Source of the DNA: CAZEJK01 sp964512045
GTDB lineage: Bacteria > Acidobacteriota > Thermoanaerobaculia > Thermoanaerobaculales > Sulfomarinibacteraceae
Length of the DNA stretch: 20,483 nucleotides
Direction: 5' to 3'
Assembly (NCBI GenBank): GCA_964512045.1
Contig: CAZEJK010000085.1
Location: 1-20,483 of the forward strand
The position numbers and the translations under genes are program-made. The notes beneath the pieces were generated by a model. It ran no database searches. It was given only the letters and a program-made list of their open reading frames with translations, and was not told the origin of the DNA. Of the stretch, positions 17,934 through 20,483 are shown piece after piece; positions within the stretch are counted from its first letter, which is position 1, and every line of letters begins with the position of its first letter.

Positions 17934-18674
17934 TTACGGCTCCAGCGGTCCTTCCACCTCGTAGCTGATATTGATGGCGCCGAACAGGTCATGCGTGTCC
18001 GCGTTCTCCAGCTGCGCGAAGAACTCGACAGCTTCTTCCTGCTCCTCCAGATACTCGAAGTAGAGGAAGCCGGAGATCTCTCCGCCGTCAGGCAACACCC
18101 CTTCCGGCAGCGCCCAGGCGATCATCTCGTCGGTCGGAAGCTCCATCGCGTCCCACACCGGGACGTACCTGGCGTAGTGCGCCTCGTCGAACACGACGTC
18201 CGCGTCGTACGCTTCGATATCGGGGTAGATGGGGTCGTAGTACGGCGCGAGGTAGAAGTTGGTGTAGGTGAAGAGTGGTTCTTCGACGAGAATGCCCTCG
18301 TCGACGAGGACCGGCTCGTAGTCCACCAGCTCCACCGCGATCGGTGGCAGCACGGCGTACCGATCCACCGCCCCGAGCAGGGCGAAGTTTGAGTAGCGCA
18401 GGCTCAACGGCTTGCCGCTGTTGTTGGTGATCGTCACGTACATGGGTGTGACCATCTTGACGACAGTGCTGTCGCCGGTCCACGCATCGCCGTCGGCCTC
18501 CATGGTGACGCCGTGTTTGGCGGTTCGTGCCGTGTCGTCCTCTGGCGTGGTCACCGTTTCATCGGCCGGTTCCAGCTCCTGGCGTTGTTGGCAGCCGATC
18601 GGGACGACGAGCATGGCGCACATTCCGAGGATCGAGACCATCCAGGCGAGTCGAGCTGTGTGAGAGATGCTCAT
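17934..18674 (-). CDS. Lipoprotein-like envelope protein, unknown function
   Basis: A 246-residue product with a signal sequence ending VVPIGC, so Cys28 is the likely lipidated residue; Pro at -3 is atypical for a lipobox, so lipidation is probable but not certain. Residues 88-110 (PMYVTITNNSGKPLSLRYSNF) look like a beta-sandwich strand pair, and 150-190 is rich in Tyr, Asp and Pro (LAPYYDPIYPDIEAYDAD). The protein is strongly acidic. I do not recognise the family. ATG 18674 has AGGAG seven bases upstream. It sits between a small membrane protein and the BON-domain protein on the same strand. Confidence 0.85.
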   Translation of the reverse strand: MSISHTARLAWMVSILGMCAMLVVPIGCQQRQELEPADETVTTPEDDTARTAKHGVTMEADGDAWTGDSTVVKMVTPMYVTITNNSGKPLSLRYSNFALLGAVDRYAVLPPIAVELVDYEPVLVDEGILVEEPLFTYTNFYLAPYYDPIYPDIEAYDADVVFDEAHYARYVPVWDAMELPTDEMIAWALPEGVLPDGGEISGFLYFEYLEEQEEAVEFFAQLENADTHDLFGAINISYEVEGPLEP

Positions 18675-18737
18675 GACGGTTCTCCTCTCCGTTGCTGTTG
18701 GTGTTGCTTGGGGCTTGCTGATGTCGCCACTCCGGAC

Positions 18738-19130
18738 CTACACCAGGTAGCCGAAGACGATGATCAGGATCAGGACGATCGCCAGCACCCAGAAGAACCC
18801 GCTGAACGCCGCTGCTTTCCGGGCGATCTCGGGCGGCTGGGCGCGTACCTCCCTGGGGGGTGGCGCCGCCACGGCCAGCAAGAGCAGAGCGATCAGAAGT
18901 GAAACGACGAGGAACGCAACCCACGGTGTGCCGCCGACCAGCGGTCCGTACGGTTGCAGCCAGACGCCGCCTGCCCAGGTTGCGAGGAAGATGAGCAGAA
19001 AGGCGAACAGGACGGCGCCGCCGATGCCGGCGCCTGGCTCGGATGGGTGACGCCAGCCGAGCAGCCCGGCGATCAGAACTGCGAACACCAATCCCAGGAT
19101 GAGGGCCACGATCAGATCGAAGATGAACAC
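18738..19130 (-). CDS. Small four-helix membrane protein, unknown function
   Basis: A 130-residue hydrophobic protein with four predicted membrane helices (about 4-24, 36-58, 66-88, 108-129). The loops hold GWRHPSEPGAG and WLQPYGPLVGGTPW, and a cytosolic or periplasmic stretch APPPREVRAQPPEIARK precedes the last helix. Start: GTG 19130 has GGAGG six bases upstream; the open frame reaches 19196 but the extra residues are not membrane-like. It is probably the first gene of the three-gene envelope cluster, 63 nt before the lipoprotein gene. No family recognised. Confidence 0.75.
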   Translation of the reverse strand: MFIFDLIVALILGLVFAVLIAGLLGWRHPSEPGAGIGGAVLFAFLLIFLATWAGGVWLQPYGPLVGGTPWVAFLVVSLLIALLLLAVAAPPPREVRAQPPEIARKAAAFSGFFWVLAIVLILIIVFGYLV

Positions 19131-19453
19131 TGCTGCCTCCTTTCCTCCGCCGACGGGCAGCAGCCGTGTCGGAGTGCCCGTCGTCCACGTTTTCATCGTG
19201 GAGCGCAGAGCGGCGATCCACCATCAAAGGTGTTCCCAGTTGCCGCCCCGGGTCGTCCCTTGGCTGGACGGAGGGGAGGCCCCGGGCCCAGCTGCGCGGC
19301 GTACGGTCGGGGAAACCCCGGGGCCAGGCCAGGGCAAGACCTCATTGGCGGGCTGAGGCTCGGACGTGATAGTGGGCTGGGAAGTGGGACGGCAGCTCAC
19401 GCGGCGTCGGTTTGGGTCGCCGCTCAGGTGGGCGGTACAGGAGGCCGATGGTG
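19131..19453. promoter_or_regulatory. Divergent intergenic region before the response regulator
   Basis: This 323-bp gap must hold the promoters for the envelope cluster (-) and the response regulator (+), but I see no clear -35/-10 pair. It contains two similar GC-rich units, GGGGAGGCCCCGGGCCCAG (19273-19291) and GGGGAAACCCCGGGGCCAG (19309-19327), 36 bp apart and matching at 16 of 19 positions. Each can form a short stem. AGGAGG at 19439-19444 is the ribosome site of the regulator. Confidence 0.35.
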
Positions 19454-20119
19454 ATGACAGCCACTGACAAGCGGATCTGGCGGATCATGGTCGTCGAGGA
19501 CCATCCGATCGTCTGCCACGGCCTCTGTGAGGTGCTCGACGGGGAGCCGGACCTGCAGGTGTGTGGTACGGCCAGCTCGGTCAAGGACGGGATCGAGGCG
19601 GTTCTGACCCAGCAGCCCGATCTGGTGATCGCGGATCTGTCGCTGGGAGAGGGCAGCGGGCTCGAGCTGATCAAGAGCGTCCACCATCGCGACGCCACTC
19701 TGAAGATCCTCGTGTGGTCGATGCACGACGAGCACCTGTTTGCGAGCCGGGTGCTGAACGCCGGGGCGATGGGGTACGTGAACAAGGAGGCGGAGCCGGA
19801 GGAGGTCCTGTCCGCAGTGCGCAAGGTGCTGAGCGGCAGCGTGTACCTGAGTCGATCGATGACCGAGTCGATGCTCCAGCAAGTGGTCGGGAGAGCCGAC
19901 CGGAGCGCCAGTCAGGGTGTGGAGTCTCTGTCGGACCGTGAGCTGACGGTGTTCGAGCTGATCGGCAAAGGTCTGAGCACCCGCGCGATTGCCGAGGCCC
20001 TCGACAGAAGCGTCAAGACGATCGATAGCTACCGCGAGAACATCAAGGCGAAGCTCGGTCTCTCGAGCGCGACCGAGCTCATCCAGCGCGCCACGCTGTG
20101 GGTCGCGGACCGCGAGTAG
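19454..20119 (+). CDS. NarL/LuxR-type response regulator
   Basis: A 221-residue two-component transcription factor. The receiver domain (about 10-125) has acidic pocket Glu15-Asp16, phospho-acceptor Asp61 in LVIADLSL, Ser89 in VWSMHDE and Lys111 in GYVNKEA, a complete set. The LuxR-type HTH (about 158-214) reads LSDRELTVFELIGKGLSTRAIAEAL...VKTIDSYRENIKAKLGL. Start: AGGAGG at 19439-19444 lies 9, 6 and 3 nt before ATG 19454, GTG 19451 and ATG 19448; I chose the ATG with normal spacing. It has no adjacent kinase, but the GAF kinase at 62-1369 belongs to the class that pairs with such regulators. Targets are unknown. Confidence 0.94.
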   Translation: MTATDKRIWRIMVVEDHPIVCHGLCEVLDGEPDLQVCGTASSVKDGIEAVLTQQPDLVIADLSLGEGSGLELIKSVHHRDATLKILVWSMHDEHLFASRVLNAGAMGYVNKEAEPEEVLSAVRKVLSGSVYLSRSMTESMLQQVVGRADRSASQGVESLSDRELTVFELIGKGLSTRAIAEALDRSVKTIDSYRENIKAKLGLSSATELIQRATLWVADRE

Positions 20120-20233
20120 AGACCTCTGCGAGCTCTGTGCTCTCAATTCTGAGCTCTCAACGCCCCCACCCGCCCAGTCTCACTCGCAGGAGCGCTCACG
20201 CCGCAGTTCGGCGTTGGCCCCGGAGCCGGTCCC

Positions 20234-20254
20234 GATAGCCGGATCCCGGCTATC
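20234..20254. terminator. 9-bp hairpin downstream of the response regulator
   Basis: GATAGCCGG (20234-20242) pairs perfectly with CCGGCTATC (20246-20254) around ATC. It lies 115 bp beyond the regulator stop and has no T tract. It may end that transcript or be another small palindromic repeat. The stretch 20120-20233 shows only short direct repeats (GAGCTCT and CTCTCAA twice). Confidence 0.35.
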
Positions 20255-20273
20255 CGGTCCTCAGCCCTCAGCC

Positions 20274-20382
20274 ATAACCCGGACGAGCCGGAGCCAAACA
20301 GGGGGCATGCTCGAGGCGACTGACAGCTGGGAGTGGAATCAACGCAAAGGCGCCACGGCGCGATGGCGCAAGGAGAAGCTGA
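20274..20382 (+). repeat. Dispersed intergenic repeat, copy B
   Basis: Matches copy A at 8875-8992 in two blocks (20274-20303 at 24 of 30, and 20335-20353 at 17 of 19) with an 8-bp shorter gap. The second block begins a purine-rich AACGCAAAGGCGC tract that leads straight into the GxxExxY fragment. Such AACGCAAAGGCGC-like tracts are, from memory, common just upstream of GxxExxY genes, so the repeat may be the 5' flank of that gene family. Confidence 0.55.
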
Positions 20383-20483
20383 ATGACCGAGAACGAGATC
20401 AGCAAGGTGGTCGTGGGGGCGCCGATTTGGTGGTCGAGGGCTGCTGGAGAGCGTGTATGAAGAGGCGCTGGCCTACGAGCTCG
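20383..20483 (+). pseudogene. Frameshifted GxxExxY-family gene fragment, cut by the window edge
   Basis: From ATG 20383 the frame reads MTENEISKVVVGAPIW and then stops at 20458-20460. A second frame from 20438 reads GLLESVYEEALAYEL up to the window edge. Together these are the two ends of the usual GxxExxY N-terminus, with the intervening V-H-x-x-L-G-P segment shortened by about 14 nt, which causes the shift. GxxExxY proteins belong to the PD-(D/E)XK nuclease superfamily; their role is not established. The deletion suggests a dead copy, unless it is an assembly error. The 3' part lies outside the window. Confidence 0.7.

Overview
The window is very GC-rich by eye, densely coded and bacterial. 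A lipoprotein-like gene and an exported BON-domain protein point to a cell with a periplasm. I could not settle the phylum from the sequence; a high-GC Gram-negative lineage (proteobacterial, acidobacterial or similar) is the best guess. It carries no phage or transposase genes and no RNA genes that I can see.

Layout. (1) 62-1369 (-) is a soluble GAF-containing NarL-type histidine kinase. (2) 1785-8815 (+) is a two-gene trehalose operon: treZ, overlapping by 4 nt with one very large gene that fuses 4-alpha-glucanotransferase (MalQ) to maltooligosyltrehalose synthase (TreY). (3) 8816-9116 is the gap between two convergent operons, with hairpins and one copy of a dispersed repeat. (4) 9117-15893 (-) is a complete nine-gene N-type ATPase operon in the order atpD-C-Q-R-B-E-F-A-G. 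It has the N-ATPase-specific membrane genes atpQ and atpR, no separate delta gene, and a subunit b whose C-terminus looks delta-like. (5) 15894-16363 is the atp leader, with two copies of a REP/BIME-like repeat and a strong hairpin. (6) 16364-19130 (-) is a three-gene envelope cluster: a four-helix membrane protein, a lipoprotein-like protein and a protein with six BON domains. (7) 19454-20119 (+) is a NarL/LuxR-type response regulator. (8) The right end holds a second copy of the dispersed repeat followed by a frameshifted GxxExxY-family gene fragment that runs off the window.

How the parts may work together (inference). Trehalose is a compatible solute, N-ATPases are thought to act mainly as ATP-driven ion (often Na+) pumps, and BON domains occur in the osmotically induced periplasmic protein OsmY. 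With a two-component kinase at one end and a response regulator of the matching family at the other, the window reads as a possible salt or osmotic stress island. No regulatory link is proven by sequence. The single clean palindrome between the kinase and treZ (1576-1593) is the best operator candidate.
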